Part shown: positions 27,505 to 39,128 of the stretch, one piece after another | How positions within the stretch are numbered: position 1 is the stretch's first letter | Layout: each line of letters opens with the position of its first letter | Position numbers and translations under genes: made by a program | Notes under the pieces: generated by a model | Told to the model about the DNA's origin: nothing | What the model saw: the letters and a program-made list of their open reading frames with translations, nothing else | Databases searched by the model: none | Assembly: GCF_000212735.1 (NCBI RefSeq) | Contig: NC_015510.1 | Coordinates: forward strand, 5,953,001 to 6,017,000 | Length of the DNA: 64,000 nucleotides | Direction of reading: 5' to 3' | Source: Haliscomenobacter hydrossis DSM 1100 | GTDB lineage: Bacteria; Bacteroidota; Bacteroidia; Chitinophagales; Saprospiraceae

Positions 27505-28356
27505 TCAAGTTCCCAGGATTCGTTCTTTCCCGGTGTAAACATTGAACCCGCCATTTCTTAAAAAACCAATCAAGGTCAGGTTATGGGCCTCGGCCAATTC
27601 TGTGGCCAGGCTGGAGGGTGCCCCCACCGCCGCCATCACGGATACGCCTGCCATGATGGCTTTTTGTACCAGTTCAAACCCGGCACGGCCACTCACCAGG
27701 AGGATTTCTGTACGCAAGGGAAAACCGTGTTTTTGCATCGCCGCACCCAGCACTTTATCTACCGCATTGTGCCGGCCAACGTCTTCCCGCAGCAAAAGCA
27801 ACTCTCCTGTTGCGGAGAACAAACCCGCAGCGTGTATGCCGCCTGTTTGGCCGAATAAAGACTGTTGGGGCAACAAAAGTTGTGGCAAGCGCAGGAGGGT
27901 AGGAGGGGCTACTTGTGGGTTTTGGGGATCCAGCAGAAAATGAACGTGGGTTTGGACCATCTCCAAACTTGCTTTTCCACAAATCCCACAACTTGAACTG
28001 GTGTAAAAATGCCGATTCAAGCGTTCGAAATCGAAATTTGTATGCGGATGTAATTCGACTAAAATAATGTTTTCCTGGGCTTCCGGATCGAGTTGATTTC
28101 CGGGGTAGCGCATCTGGATCACGTCACTGCGCTGGTGGATGATGCCTTCCGTGAACAAAAATCCGTACACCAAATCGAAATCCTGTCCCGGAGTACGCAT
28201 GGTGATGGCTAAACTGCGCTGCATCCGTTGCTCCGTTGCTCCGAAGCTCAATTGAATTTCCAGGGGTTCTTCGCTAGCCAGATAGTCGGTACGCTGACTA
28301 AATTGGCCCTCCTGGTATTTTAAAATTTGCACCTTGCGGATCGGAGACTGATACAT
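27505..28356 (-). CDS. fdhD: Formate dehydrogenase accessory sulfurtransferase
   Basis: FdhD delivers sulphur to the molybdenum cofactor so that formate dehydrogenase becomes active. The 283-residue protein has the expected EEPLEIQLS block, FLFTEGII, the reactive CGICG loop (Cys123 and Cys126), REDVGRHNAVDKV and SGRAGFELVQKA, which bind the cofactor and GDP. No formate dehydrogenase gene is in view. It lies 41 bases after a metallophosphoesterase gene on the same strand. Confidence 0.95.
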   Translation of the reverse strand: MYQSPIRKVQILKYQEGQFSQRTDYLASEEPLEIQLSFGATEQRMQRSLAITMRTPGQDFDLVYGFLFTEGIIHQRSDVIQMRYPGNQLDPEAQENIILVELHPHTNFDFERLNRHFYTSSSCGICGKASLEMVQTHVHFLLDPQNPQVAPPTLLRLPQLLLPQQSLFGQTGGIHAAGLFSATGELLLLREDVGRHNAVDKVLGAAMQKHGFPLRTEILLVSGRAGFELVQKAIMAGVSVMAAVGAPSSLATELAEAHNLTLIGFLRNGGFNVYTGKERILGT

Positions 28357-28397
28357 GTATCCTTGTTGACTAAGCGCTTTTTCTTAGATGCTGAAAC

Positions 28398-29126
28398 CTA
28401 AAGATAATGCACTGCACTAATGGTTAATTCCGGTAGAAATGAAATTTCGCGAAAAGCAATGCGGTAGTGGTCAACCTTGAAATCTTCGGCATAGGAATCG
28501 ATTTGAAAAAAACAGGACGGCGTGATGTGTACCAGCAGGTTTTTCCAGCGAACAGTACGGTCAACGTGATAATGACCACAGAAGATGTCAATATTTCCTG
28601 GATACGCACACAAAATATCCAACAGTGGATCGCGGTCGATCAGCGGGTGGTTGTTGTCCATAAAAGGGGTGCCAACCAGGATAGGCGGATGGTGAATGAA
28701 CAGGGCAACGTCTCCCCGCAGGGTTTGGAGTTGTGCTTGCAGCCACTTGAGTTGAGGTTCTTCAACCTTGTATTTAGCGGTATCCATGAACAATACGGGT
28801 TTGTTCATCCAATTACGGGCAAAATACAAACCATCCGTTTTTTGATCAGCCTTGCGGCAAAATGCCTGGATGAGCAATTGTGAATCGTCGTGGTTTCCAG
28901 CAATGACTTCGTACGGAATATGCAATTGATCGATCCAACCTTTGATCCAGGCATAAATCTCCAGGTCACCTTGATGATAGCAGAGGTCTCCAGAAAGCAC
29001 CAGATAGTCGGGCCTGCGCTCCTGTACCGCTGCAATGATGCGGCGAAAATTTTCTCTTACGTCTACGAAGTAAGTGTCTTCTCCCTCCCTGCCAATGTGC
29101 AAATCTGTAATTTGGATAACTCTCAT
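28398..29126 (-). CDS. Metallophosphoesterase, CpdA-like
   Basis: This calcineurin-like phosphoesterase of 242 residues has all metal-binding blocks: ITDLHIG (Asp8, His10), SGDLCYH, AGNHDDS, FIHHPP and FCGHYHVD. The set and size resemble the class III cyclic nucleotide phosphodiesterases (CpdA/Icc), which cleave 2',3'- or 3',5'-cyclic nucleotides, but related proteins hydrolyse other phosphodiesters. It has no signal peptide, so it is cytosolic. It sits between a C69 peptidase and fdhD on the same strand with short gaps. Confidence 0.85.
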   Translation of the reverse strand: MRVIQITDLHIGREGEDTYFVDVRENFRRIIAAVQERRPDYLVLSGDLCYHQGDLEIYAWIKGWIDQLHIPYEVIAGNHDDSQLLIQAFCRKADQKTDGLYFARNWMNKPVLFMDTAKYKVEEPQLKWLQAQLQTLRGDVALFIHHPPILVGTPFMDNNHPLIDRDPLLDILCAYPGNIDIFCGHYHVDRTVRWKNLLVHITPSCFFQIDSYAEDFKVDHYRIAFREISFLPELTISAVHYL

Positions 29127-29159
29127 AACCTGAGTTGAGTGGATCAGGAACGCAAAATA

Positions 29160-30494
29160 TTAATTTTTGCGTAAATCTACTGCACGATCATTGATGTATT
29201 GAAACAAGGCGTACAACGAAGCAGCCGAACGAGGGGGCAAGGTTTGAATTTCAGGGCGATTCCAGGTCGTGCTGAGCCAGTTCTGGTATTGTTCCAGGGC
29301 AAATTCAGTATATTCATCCAGGCTTTGAGCAGTTGCATCTTGGCGCTGCAATTGATTCACCTCCTGCACCCATTCCCGCTGCATATTTTGTAAATCTGTA
29401 ACGATCAACTGGCGGCCTATCGCATAATTGAGGGCAATTTTTCGGTGCAGACGTTCTGCTTGCCACCACAGGGAATGGTCAGGTTTGGCCCCTGGTAGTT
29501 CCCATTGGGGGGGCATCAGGGTTTTTCCACCAAAAAAGAAAGGGAGGTAAACCGATAAACAGGGCATCGAAGTGCCGCTGAGCCATACGATTGGCGTGCC
29601 GGTTTCGCGGGGGAGTTCGAACACCATCGAACCCGTGGTTTGGCTCGGATTGGTGGGGCCAGTGGAGTGCATACACACATTGGCCGTACCACCGTGCGAG
29701 GGATCATAACGGTTTTCGGGGGTATCGCCATGTTGGCGCAGAATTTGGGCGGCGCGCAATACACCGTTCAGGTCTTCAGCTTGAATGGCCTGACTGGAAT
29801 AAGCCCGACGCACTTTACATTTGCTCATGCGGGTATAAAACCAATCGGAATACGCCTGAGCAAAAGAGAAATCTTCTCCTTTTTTGCTCCAGCCCCGGTG
29901 GCGGGCAAAATCCTCGGCATGGGAACTAATCAGGTCGTAGTCATTGGTCAAGGTAAGGCCGTTGGAAATGGCGTAGTTGCCCTCAATTTTTTTGGCCACC
30001 CAATGCGGTCCGGCTGTTTCCAACACCCAGGCTTCTTTTTTGTCGCCGATCAAAAAACTGTTGTGGTAATAAAACCGACGATTGCGGTAACCGCCACAAG
30101 CATTTTGGCCATAATCGCTGAGCAATTGGACGATCAAATCTAGGGCAGTACTGGCGGAATGGCAACGCTCCAGCGCCAAACGCAACATGTCCATCCCCGT
30201 AAGGCCCGTATTTTTGCGTTGAAAAGGAATTTTGGTAAAAACAGCCTCATTGCCTATGACCAGGCCATGTTCGTTGGCACCCATCTCCGCACCCCACATT
30301 TGAAAAGGTTTGGACAAAATGACCTCGTGAGTAGTGGCTGCCTGCGGAATTTCAATGTACGTACAACGCAGGGTCTTTTCCTGGGGTGTTGCACGCGGAA
30401 AGCGCACAATGGCCTGGGCTTCGTTGGGTTCACGGTCAGAATTTTTGCCGAACAGGAGTTGAGAAGGGGTAATCTTGATGAAGGTATCGCACAT
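29160..30494 (-). CDS. C69 family (secernin-like) peptidase
   Basis: The 444-residue protein starts MCDTF; in C69/secernin-type Ntn hydrolases the Cys after the initiator Met becomes the nucleophile. Other family blocks are GKNSDREPNEAQ, MWGAEMGANEHGLVIGNEAV, GLTGMDMLRLALER and WVLETAGPHWVAKK, followed by YAISNGL. Members include dipeptidases and amidases; the substrate here is not predictable. No signal peptide is present. A copy of its first 15 or so bases occurs at 30734-30748, flanking a gene remnant. The -7-like box TAAATTTG lies 10 bases upstream of the ATG. Confidence 0.85.
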   Translation of the reverse strand: MCDTFIKITPSQLLFGKNSDREPNEAQAIVRFPRATPQEKTLRCTYIEIPQAATTHEVILSKPFQMWGAEMGANEHGLVIGNEAVFTKIPFQRKNTGLTGMDMLRLALERCHSASTALDLIVQLLSDYGQNACGGYRNRRFYYHNSFLIGDKKEAWVLETAGPHWVAKKIEGNYAISNGLTLTNDYDLISSHAEDFARHRGWSKKGEDFSFAQAYSDWFYTRMSKCKVRRAYSSQAIQAEDLNGVLRAAQILRQHGDTPENRYDPSHGGTANVCMHSTGPTNPSQTTGSMVFELPRETGTPIVWLSGTSMPCLSVYLPFFFGGKTLMPPQWELPGAKPDHSLWWQAERLHRKIALNYAIGRQLIVTDLQNMQREWVQEVNQLQRQDATAQSLDEYTEFALEQYQNWLSTTWNRPEIQTLPPRSAASLYALFQYINDRAVDLRKN

Positions 30495-30497
30495 AAT
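30483..30497. repeat. Direct repeat, copy 1 (C69 gene start)
   Basis: ggtatcgcacataat spans the C69 start codon and is repeated exactly at 30734-30748 in the same orientation, with weaker similarity continuing on the right of both copies. Confidence 0.7.
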
Positions 30498-30504
30498 GAA
30501 CAGC

Positions 30505-30512
30505 CAAATTTA
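30505..30512 (-). promoter_or_regulatory. Possible -7 element of the C69 peptidase gene
   Basis: TAAATTTG on the minus strand matches TAnnTTTG and ends 10 bases before the ATG. It lies just after the stop codon of the amine oxidase remnant. Confidence 0.35.
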
Positions 30513-30515
30513 GGT

Positions 30516-30635
30516 TTAAAGGATATTGTGTATTTTAGCTGCCGCTCGCTCTTCCGAGTGGATAGCCCCTTCAATATAACCGTTCCTAATCGAAGATGTT
30601 TCCGTAACTGCCCAATGAATGTGACCAGCTGGCAT
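30516..30635 (-). pseudogene. C-terminal remnant of an FAD-dependent amine oxidase
   Basis: Forty minus-strand codons read MPAGHIHWAVTETS, then NGYIEGAIHSEERAAAKI before a TAA stop. This is the conserved end of flavin amine oxidases (monoamine oxidase type), where the pattern G-R-I-H-x-A-G-T-E-T leads to a GYMEGA segment and S-G-E-R-A-A. The second glycine of GTET is Val here. Upstream in this frame only a few residues (LGLAGRL) fit before a stop codon, and no FAD-binding N-terminus exists in the window, so the gene is a fragment. I recognise the family from the motif alone. Confidence 0.65.
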
Positions 30636-30642
30636 AAGTCTC

Positions 30643-30735
30643 CCCGCTAGTCCAAGCCTTACTCATTAACTTCCAAAACGCAACGCTGGTGCATGGTCTC
30701 CTGACCTGCACTCATTATCCACTTGTGCTAGCGGG
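30643..30735. repeat. Structured segment with outer stem and inner hairpin
   Basis: An outer stem cccgctag (30643-30650) / ctagcggg (30728-30735) encloses an inner hairpin: gtgca-t-ggtc, loop tcct, gacc-tgcac (30689-30711). Function unknown; it may be debris of the rearrangement or a small structured RNA. Confidence 0.5.
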
Positions 30736-30748
30736 TATCGCACATAAT
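30734..30748. repeat. Direct repeat, copy 2
   Basis: This is an exact copy of the 15 bases at 30483-30497. On the minus strand it gives an abortive start: Met-Cys-Asp-Thr-Arg and then a stop. Confidence 0.7.
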
Positions 30749-30800
30749 AAACCAGCTATGGTAATGATTTTAGACCTAAACGTAAATGATGATTTGTTAA

Positions 30801-33872
<3,072 letters not shown>

Positions 33873-33991
33873 TAGTTTTTAAGATTATGATGGGGAGCGA
33901 ATGATGGGGTGTTTAGGTGTCTTGAAACTTATAAACATTGAATGGAACAAAATAACGTGGAATAAGCTCAATATTTTTGTCTGAGGAACTA

Positions 33992-34022
33992 CAAAAGTAA
34001 CTACTTGATCAAACTGATCAAA
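33992..34022 (-). promoter_or_regulatory. Predicted promoter of the subtilase gene
   Basis: Reading the minus strand, TTTG (34022-34019), 19 bases, then TACTTTTG (33999-33992) matches the Bacteroidota -33/-7 arrangement. It overlaps the 3' end of the AddB-like gene and implies a leader of about 115 bases. Confidence 0.5.
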
Positions 34023-36691
34023 GTCCGATAGTCATCAAAAGGCGCATCTTCCATTTTCATCTCTAAAAGAGAGAGTAGATCTTCTTGCGCATAATGGCTT
34101 TCCAAGCCGGCCAGGGTAGGGGTACAACGGATTTCTACTTCACCCTGGCGAATTTGTTCCAGGCGCCAGTGCAAAGTTGTTTCCATCTTTTTAAGTATAC
34201 GTTCCCGGACTTCAATTGGATTGACATCCGGGCTGATTGGGGTGATATCTGTAAACGCAGAACGATCCCGTGCGATGAGTCGACCATTTTCCATAATGAA
34301 ATAAGCCGTATGCACCTTTTCTGTACTCAATGGCAACAGATGCGCGTACAAGGCCAACTGCAAATCTTCTTCGTTTTTAATCATCAGTTCTCGCCGCAGA
34401 CCACCTCTCCACTTGAGGTCCAATACCGTTTGTTCTGCTTCACGTGACAACACCAAATCGGCACGGGCATTCAATTGAATGCCGCCAAAATTTCCTTCCA
34501 GACCGAGTTCAGTCGCTGCAACACTCCACTGGTTGTTTTGCAAAAGATTGACTAAACTCCAGGCGGCAAATTTCAGGCGTTTGAGAAAACGTTTTCGTTC
34601 GGCTTCTTTGCCATACATCAACAACACTGCGCCTTCACGGTGCAGCAGTCGTTCGGATTCCCGCTCGATCCATTGATCTACTTCCGCTTTGCTCCAGCTA
34701 CTTAAGTCAGGAATAAGCAATAAGTTTTGAAAAAAACGATGGGCGAGGTTTCCCTGTAAAGTGCTGTCTTTGACAATGCTGAGAATGGATGATTTGCGCA
34801 GTCGAATGTGATAGCGAAACAACCATTGATAGGGGTAGTACAACAAGCTTTCCAGGCTGGTAAACGTTTCTTCGGCCCGGTCGGTCAGTTTTTCGGGATG
34901 GTTCAGGCGCAGAAATGGGGCCGGCTTTCCCAGGCGTCGAAACGGAATCAACACTTTTTCGGGCAAATCGAAATATCGTCCCAAAAGCTGGTTCTCATCG
35001 GTAGCGGTGATGTGTTCCAAGGAGCCAAAACAAGCTTCCAGATCGCCCAACAGTGGATGGGGCAACATGGTACTCCCCTCAGCCACCTCGGGGATGACCA
35101 GGATCAAACGATGTTGTGTCATCCAAACTGGATGTCGGCGCTGAAAACCCAATAGTGCATTTTGGTCGGCAGGGCTGTTGAGCGGGATGTTTAGTTGTTG
35201 TAACCAACCCCGTTCGTGATCGTACCAGCGGGAAAAGAAATAATCTGGTTCATTTTGGGTGAAATTCCACCAAATCAACTCGCGAATCGGAGCACACAAG
35301 GCATTGGGTTGCTGTACATAGGGGAAACTACCGATTTCCCGGAGATTGAGTTGCATCGGCGCTGGTTCGTAAACGGTGCGCACAATGCGTTCAAGTTCGA
35401 GTCGACTCAATTCTTTTTCGGGCAAGGTTTGCAACAAATCCACGATCTGCTTGGCTTGTTCTGCCAGCATGAGCAAAGAAGGATTGTTGCTTTTTTGTTC
35501 CAGGGTTTTTTTTGCCCAAATGAAGAGGTATTGAAAAATGTCCTCTACCTCATTTTTGGGCACACTGCCCGCAACGTCAAAACGTCGGCGTTCAAACCAA
35601 AAACGGTATTGCTGACGGATCTCGCGTACATCGAGATTCGAGTCCTTCCCGGCCCTTTCTTCCAATTCGGAGAAATATTGACCCAGCATGGCTTGCCATG
35701 ACTCACCCAGGATCCCCGGCGTTTGAGCCATTTGTTGGGCAATACGGTTGGCCAATTCGGTTTCCAGGGGCTTGAGGGGCAACGATACAAACTCCATTAT
35801 TTTGTAAGGATCCACCGGTGTCCACAAAAAATTGGGAATCAATTTGAGTGCTTGAAGGGTAGGCCGGGCCAGTGAAGCAGGCTGAATACCCAGGCTGGGC
35901 AAACCTTCCTGGATAAAAGCCTCATCCAGGGTACGCGATTTATCCGGAATCAAAAAACATGGGTGAAAGGTGGGATTCCGGCGCAGCAACGCAGCCAGGT
36001 AACTGCCTAAATCAGTATCTCTTTTACCGCGCAGCAAGAGTAAAGTCCCATCATGGTCAAGTGCTTGAGGACCAACCTTACCGGCTAAAAAAGCTTGAAA
36101 CCGGCCCAAATCGGTATCGGGCACCCGATCGTGCGGCGGGGGAGGAATGATTTCAACGCCCTGTTCTTGCATGTTTGTGAAAAGACGCTGCCAATGGTAA
36201 GGCAACAACTCCAGGGGTTCAACCAAATTGATTTTATGGATGGCGGAAGCTCGAAGGGCTATTTTTTTTTCTACAATGGTAAACCGATCGGCGAAGCCTG
36301 CGGGTAGTTCAGTAGGGCTGGCTTGCAGCACCTGTTCAATACTGGCAATACAACGAAGGCGCTCCGGAATTCCGCTCGTTATTGAAAAATCCCAAGCAGC
36401 CAGTAACAATTCATCCCTTCGTGCCAATAAATTGGCGGCAGTTGCAAATTGATCTGCTTGAAAAGAACGGGCAAAAAAAGGCGGTGGATTTTTTGCTAAA
36501 AAAGCACGAATGGCTTGGCGGTATTGCTCAATGCGCAGATGCTCATTGTTGTTTTTGTGCCCCGCCAGGCCATAATGAAACTCCAACCACTGGAGGAGCA
36601 GATTTGGCCCATGCCACAGACAGCCCCCCTTTGAAAAATCTGGTAGTGGCCAGGAAGGATTGTCAAGTGCTGTGCCAAAAGTGAAATTCAT
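34001..36691 (-). CDS. PD-(D/E)XK nuclease family protein, AddB-like
   Basis: The 896-residue protein ends in a RecB-type nuclease domain: a RADLVL strand, then VLDLKWRGG with Asp758 and Lys760 of the D-x-K motif, then LQLALYAHLL containing the conserved Gln-x-x-x-Tyr. The long N-terminal part resembles the inactivated helicase-like region of AddB proteins (FQRRHPVWMTQ and similar blocks), without Walker motifs that I can see. In relatives this subunit works with a UvrD-type AddA helicase in double-strand-break repair; no helicase is encoded beside it here. It follows a START-like gene by 28 bases. Confidence 0.8.
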   Translation of the reverse strand: MNFTFGTALDNPSWPLPDFSKGGCLWHGPNLLLQWLEFHYGLAGHKNNNEHLRIEQYRQAIRAFLAKNPPPFFARSFQADQFATAANLLARRDELLLAAWDFSITSGIPERLRCIASIEQVLQASPTELPAGFADRFTIVEKKIALRASAIHKINLVEPLELLPYHWQRLFTNMQEQGVEIIPPPPHDRVPDTDLGRFQAFLAGKVGPQALDHDGTLLLLRGKRDTDLGSYLAALLRRNPTFHPCFLIPDKSRTLDEAFIQEGLPSLGIQPASLARPTLQALKLIPNFLWTPVDPYKIMEFVSLPLKPLETELANRIAQQMAQTPGILGESWQAMLGQYFSELEERAGKDSNLDVREIRQQYRFWFERRRFDVAGSVPKNEVEDIFQYLFIWAKKTLEQKSNNPSLLMLAEQAKQIVDLLQTLPEKELSRLELERIVRTVYEPAPMQLNLREIGSFPYVQQPNALCAPIRELIWWNFTQNEPDYFFSRWYDHERGWLQQLNIPLNSPADQNALLGFQRRHPVWMTQHRLILVIPEVAEGSTMLPHPLLGDLEACFGSLEHITATDENQLLGRYFDLPEKVLIPFRRLGKPAPFLRLNHPEKLTDRAEETFTSLESLLYYPYQWLFRYHIRLRKSSILSIVKDSTLQGNLAHRFFQNLLLIPDLSSWSKAEVDQWIERESERLLHREGAVLLMYGKEAERKRFLKRLKFAAWSLVNLLQNNQWSVAATELGLEGNFGGIQLNARADLVLSREAEQTVLDLKWRGGLRRELMIKNEEDLQLALYAHLLPLSTEKVHTAYFIMENGRLIARDRSAFTDITPISPDVNPIEVRERILKKMETTLHWRLEQIRQGEVEIRCTPTLAGLESHYAQEDLLSLLEMKMEDAPFDDYRTLISLIK

Positions 36692-36719
36692 CCGCTAATC
36701 GTGATTAGGTGTGCACAGA

Positions 36720-37103
36720 TCAGCCGCCTCCAGAAGCGACTTGCAGCTCTGACATCTGTTTGTCCCAGTACCGTTTTTGGTCCTTTACCTCATTTTCATC
36801 ACAATAATCCGTGAGGGTAAGGATGGTCTCGCCAGTAATTGGTGCTTCAGTAATTCTGAATTCTAAACGTTCCTGATCATTGTGAAGACCCTCCCACCGC
36901 AAGCTAAATACTTCGTCTTCGACGTCTTCCACTACGGTAGCCTCGTCAGTGGAATCTCCCCAGAAGAAGGTATAGACTTCACCATCGATCTCTACATTGT
37001 CACAAAACCAGCGGATGAGACAAGAAGGGGTAGTCAGAAATTGATACAAAATCTGCGGTGAAGCTCGGAAAATGTATTCTTGTTTAAGTTGGGCTCTTTT
37101 CAT
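36720..37103 (-). CDS. START-like domain protein
   Basis: This 127-residue protein has the compact Bacteroidota START-like fold pattern: a first strand KQEYIFRASPQILYQFLTT, a helix, a WFCDNVEI segment, then alternating beta strands ending in a long C-terminal helix (RYWDKQMSELQ). Such domains bind hydrophobic ligands; the ligand and role are unknown. No signal peptide is present. It is the first gene of a probable two-gene unit with the AddB-like nuclease, but I see no functional link. Confidence 0.75.
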   Translation of the reverse strand: MKRAQLKQEYIFRASPQILYQFLTTPSCLIRWFCDNVEIDGEVYTFFWGDSTDEATVVEDVEDEVFSLRWEGLHNDQERLEFRITEAPITGETILTLTDYCDENEVKDQKRYWDKQMSELQVASGGG

Positions 37104-37513
37104 ACAAGTAATCGAAAATCAATGATTCCAGCTGTGTAAGGCAGTCTAAATAAAACTGATTTCACCAGATCGCACAATAAAAAGTAAAAAAACGGAAATT
37201 CCAAATCCTGAAAGTTTTTTCAAATGAAATAGATTTATGCACAAACTTATGCTCAGTTACTTGACAGTAAAGCGGAATTGCAATATTTTTGTGGGCGATT
37301 GTCAAAATGGGTTCTTCCCTTCGAGTAAATTGCTGAACGAAACAAGCGCTTAATCCCATATTGTATCCTACCAAAACCTGTTATAATACCTTGAACTTGT
37401 TGTTACTTGGCGGTGTTTCTCCGTCAAATAACCTTGTAATTTCCATTAAAGTATGGAAATGCAACCACAAAGTGAAAAGAATTGTTCCTTAAATACATAA
37501 ACAAAGATTGTGC
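37104..37513. other. Divergent intergenic region upstream of rpoD
   Basis: This 410-base A/T-rich gap holds a predicted rpoD promoter at 37261-37291 and otherwise nothing I recognise. The long leader (about 215 bases) before rpoD has no clear hairpin. Confidence 0.4.
37261..37291 (+). promoter_or_regulatory. Predicted rpoD promoter
   Basis: TTG (37261-37263), 20 bases, TATTTTTG (37284-37291) fits the Bacteroidota consensus on the plus strand. Confidence 0.4.
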
Positions 37514-38383
37514 ATGAGACAACTTAAGATCACGAAGTCGATCACGAACCGGGAAAGCCAGTCGCTGGAGAAGTACCTGCAGGAAATTGGGAAAGTGGAT
37601 TTGTTGACTCCAGAGGAAGAAGTGGAGTTAGCCAAGAGGATCAAACAAGGCGATCAAGCAGCGCTGGAAAAGTTGACCAAAGCCAATCTTCGATTCGTAG
37701 TATCTGTTGCCAAACAATATCAAAATCAAGGCTTGTCACTCAGTGACCTCATCAATGAGGGAAACCTGGGGCTAATTAAAGCCGCACAACGGTTTGATGA
37801 AACCCGAGGGTTTAAATTCATCTCCTACGCGGTGTGGTGGATCCGCCAATCCATCTTGCAAGCATTGGCCGAACAATCTCGTATTGTGCGTTTACCGCTC
37901 AATAAGGTAGGTTCGCTCAACAAAATCAATAAGGCCTTCTCAGAGCTGGAACAAGAGTTTGAACGTGAACCTTCCCCTGAAGAATTGGCCGAGATGTTGG
38001 AGATCCCCACTGAAGAAGTAGAAACTACGCTGGGGGTTGCTGCACGTCACGTGTCGATGGATGCACCCTTTGTGGAAGGTGAGGACAATTCACTGTTGGA
38101 TGTGCTCGAAAACAACACGACACCCAGTACCGATGCTGGTCTGGACTACAACGAATCCCTGCGCCGGGAAATCGAACGCTCTTTGAGCACGCTCACCGAC
38201 CGCCAGTGCGATGTAATCAAGCTGTATTTTGGTATTGGTGTAGAGCATCCAATGTCTTTGGAGGACATTGGTGAGAAATTTGGCTTGACACGGGAACGGG
38301 TACGTCAAATCAAGGACAAAGCCATCAATAAACTGCGCTCGGCCAACCGTAGCAAGTTATTGAAGAACTATTTGGGCGGCTAA
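37514..38383 (+). CDS. rpoD: Primary RNA polymerase sigma factor (sigma-70/SigA)
   Basis: I use ATG at 37514 (289 residues), giving the typical [15 protein letters not shown] start. Region 1.1 is absent, as in Bacteroidota. Region 1.2 is [20 protein letters not shown]; region 2 contains [32 protein letters not shown] and the -10 recognition helix [15 protein letters not shown]; region 3 follows; region 4 ends with the helix-turn-helix [19 protein letters not shown]. It recognises the TTG/TAnnTTTG promoters seen through this window. Confidence 0.95.
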   Translation: MRQLKITKSITNRESQSLEKYLQEIGKVDLLTPEEEVELAKRIKQGDQAALEKLTKANLRFVVSVAKQYQNQGLSLSDLINEGNLGLIKAAQRFDETRGFKFISYAVWWIRQSILQALAEQSRIVRLPLNKVGSLNKINKAFSELEQEFEREPSPEELAEMLEIPTEEVETTLGVAARHVSMDAPFVEGEDNSLLDVLENNTTPSTDAGLDYNESLRREIERSLSTLTDRQCDVIKLYFGIGVEHPMSLEDIGEKFGLTRERVRQIKDKAINKLRSANRSKLLKNYLGG

Positions 38384-38407
38384 TCATTCTTTTTATTTCA
38401 GCCGGTG

Positions 38408-38468
38408 CCACAAAGAAACGAAGGCACAAAGAGCAATTTGTTCTCTTTGTGCCTTAGCGTCTTTGCGG
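38408..38468. terminator. Bidirectional hairpin of CACAAAG-type units
   Basis: Arms 38408-38433 and 38443-38468 pair imperfectly, with a perfect core aaggcacaaagag. It lies between convergent rpoD and the AsnC regulator and shares its unit sequence with hairpins at 9850 and 49913. Confidence 0.7.
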
Positions 38469-38486
38469 TAAGCTCATCCGGGTATT

Positions 38487-38999
38487 TCAGCGCTCTTCTG
38501 CTTCGTGGTAACCGATTTCTTCATCGTCATCTTCACTGACAATCTCCAAGGGCCGATTGATGCTTTCTTGCAGAGAAATGAAGGTTTCTGTGCGCTGAAT
38601 GCCCGGGATATTCTGAATTTTATCGTGCAAAACCTCCTTGAGATGGGCCGTATCTTTACAAAAGACCCGGGCAAAAATATTGTATAGTCCGGTGGTATAA
38701 TGGGCTTCTACAACTTCGGGAATTTTTTCCAGCTCCTTGGCAACTTCTTCATACAATGAACTCTTGTCGAGGTATATCCCCAGATAGGCGCAAATGTCAT
38801 AGCCCAGTTTACCATGGTCAACGCTGAGGTTATAGCCCTTGACAATCCCCACATCTTCCAATTTTTTCATCCGAACGTGAATCGTGCCACCCGATACAAA
38901 AAGCTTTTTGGCGATTTCGGTGTAGGCCATTTTGGCGTTCCGCATGAGGATGGACAAGATTTGTTTATCCAATCGATCTATTTCAATTCCTTTATTCAT
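38487..38999 (-). CDS. Lrp/AsnC family transcriptional regulator
   Basis: ATG at 38999 (MNKGIEIDRLDKQ) is preferred to an upstream TTG. The N-terminal winged helix has the AsnC pattern LDKQILSILMRNAKMAYTEI followed by VSGGTIHVRMKKLEDVGIV, and an AsnC ligand-binding (RAM) domain with VVEAHYTTGLYNIFARVFC. About 20 acidic residues (EDDDEE) extend the C-terminus. Members sense amino acids and form octamers; the target genes are unknown. Confidence 0.9.
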   Translation of the reverse strand: MNKGIEIDRLDKQILSILMRNAKMAYTEIAKKLFVSGGTIHVRMKKLEDVGIVKGYNLSVDHGKLGYDICAYLGIYLDKSSLYEEVAKELEKIPEVVEAHYTTGLYNIFARVFCKDTAHLKEVLHDKIQNIPGIQRTETFISLQESINRPLEIVSEDDDEEIGYHEAEER

Positions 39000-39128
39000 G
39001 TAGTTGCAAATGATTTCAAGCAATTCAACAAATGTCCTTAATTTTTGAATATTTTCAAAAAAAAGCGGTTTTTTTATTAAAAATTTATCGTATTTTTAAA
39101 ATGGAATCAATTTTTCGCGAAAAGCAAC

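Noticed and set aside
30640-30750. Minus-strand GTGCG start and stems suggesting a group II intron 5' end
   Set aside because: No intron domain V or reverse transcriptase is present, and the adjacent sequence reads as the end of an amine oxidase.
37162-37374. Possible 70-residue minus-strand gene upstream of rpoD
   Set aside because: It has no family features, is A/T-rich and overlaps the predicted rpoD promoter.
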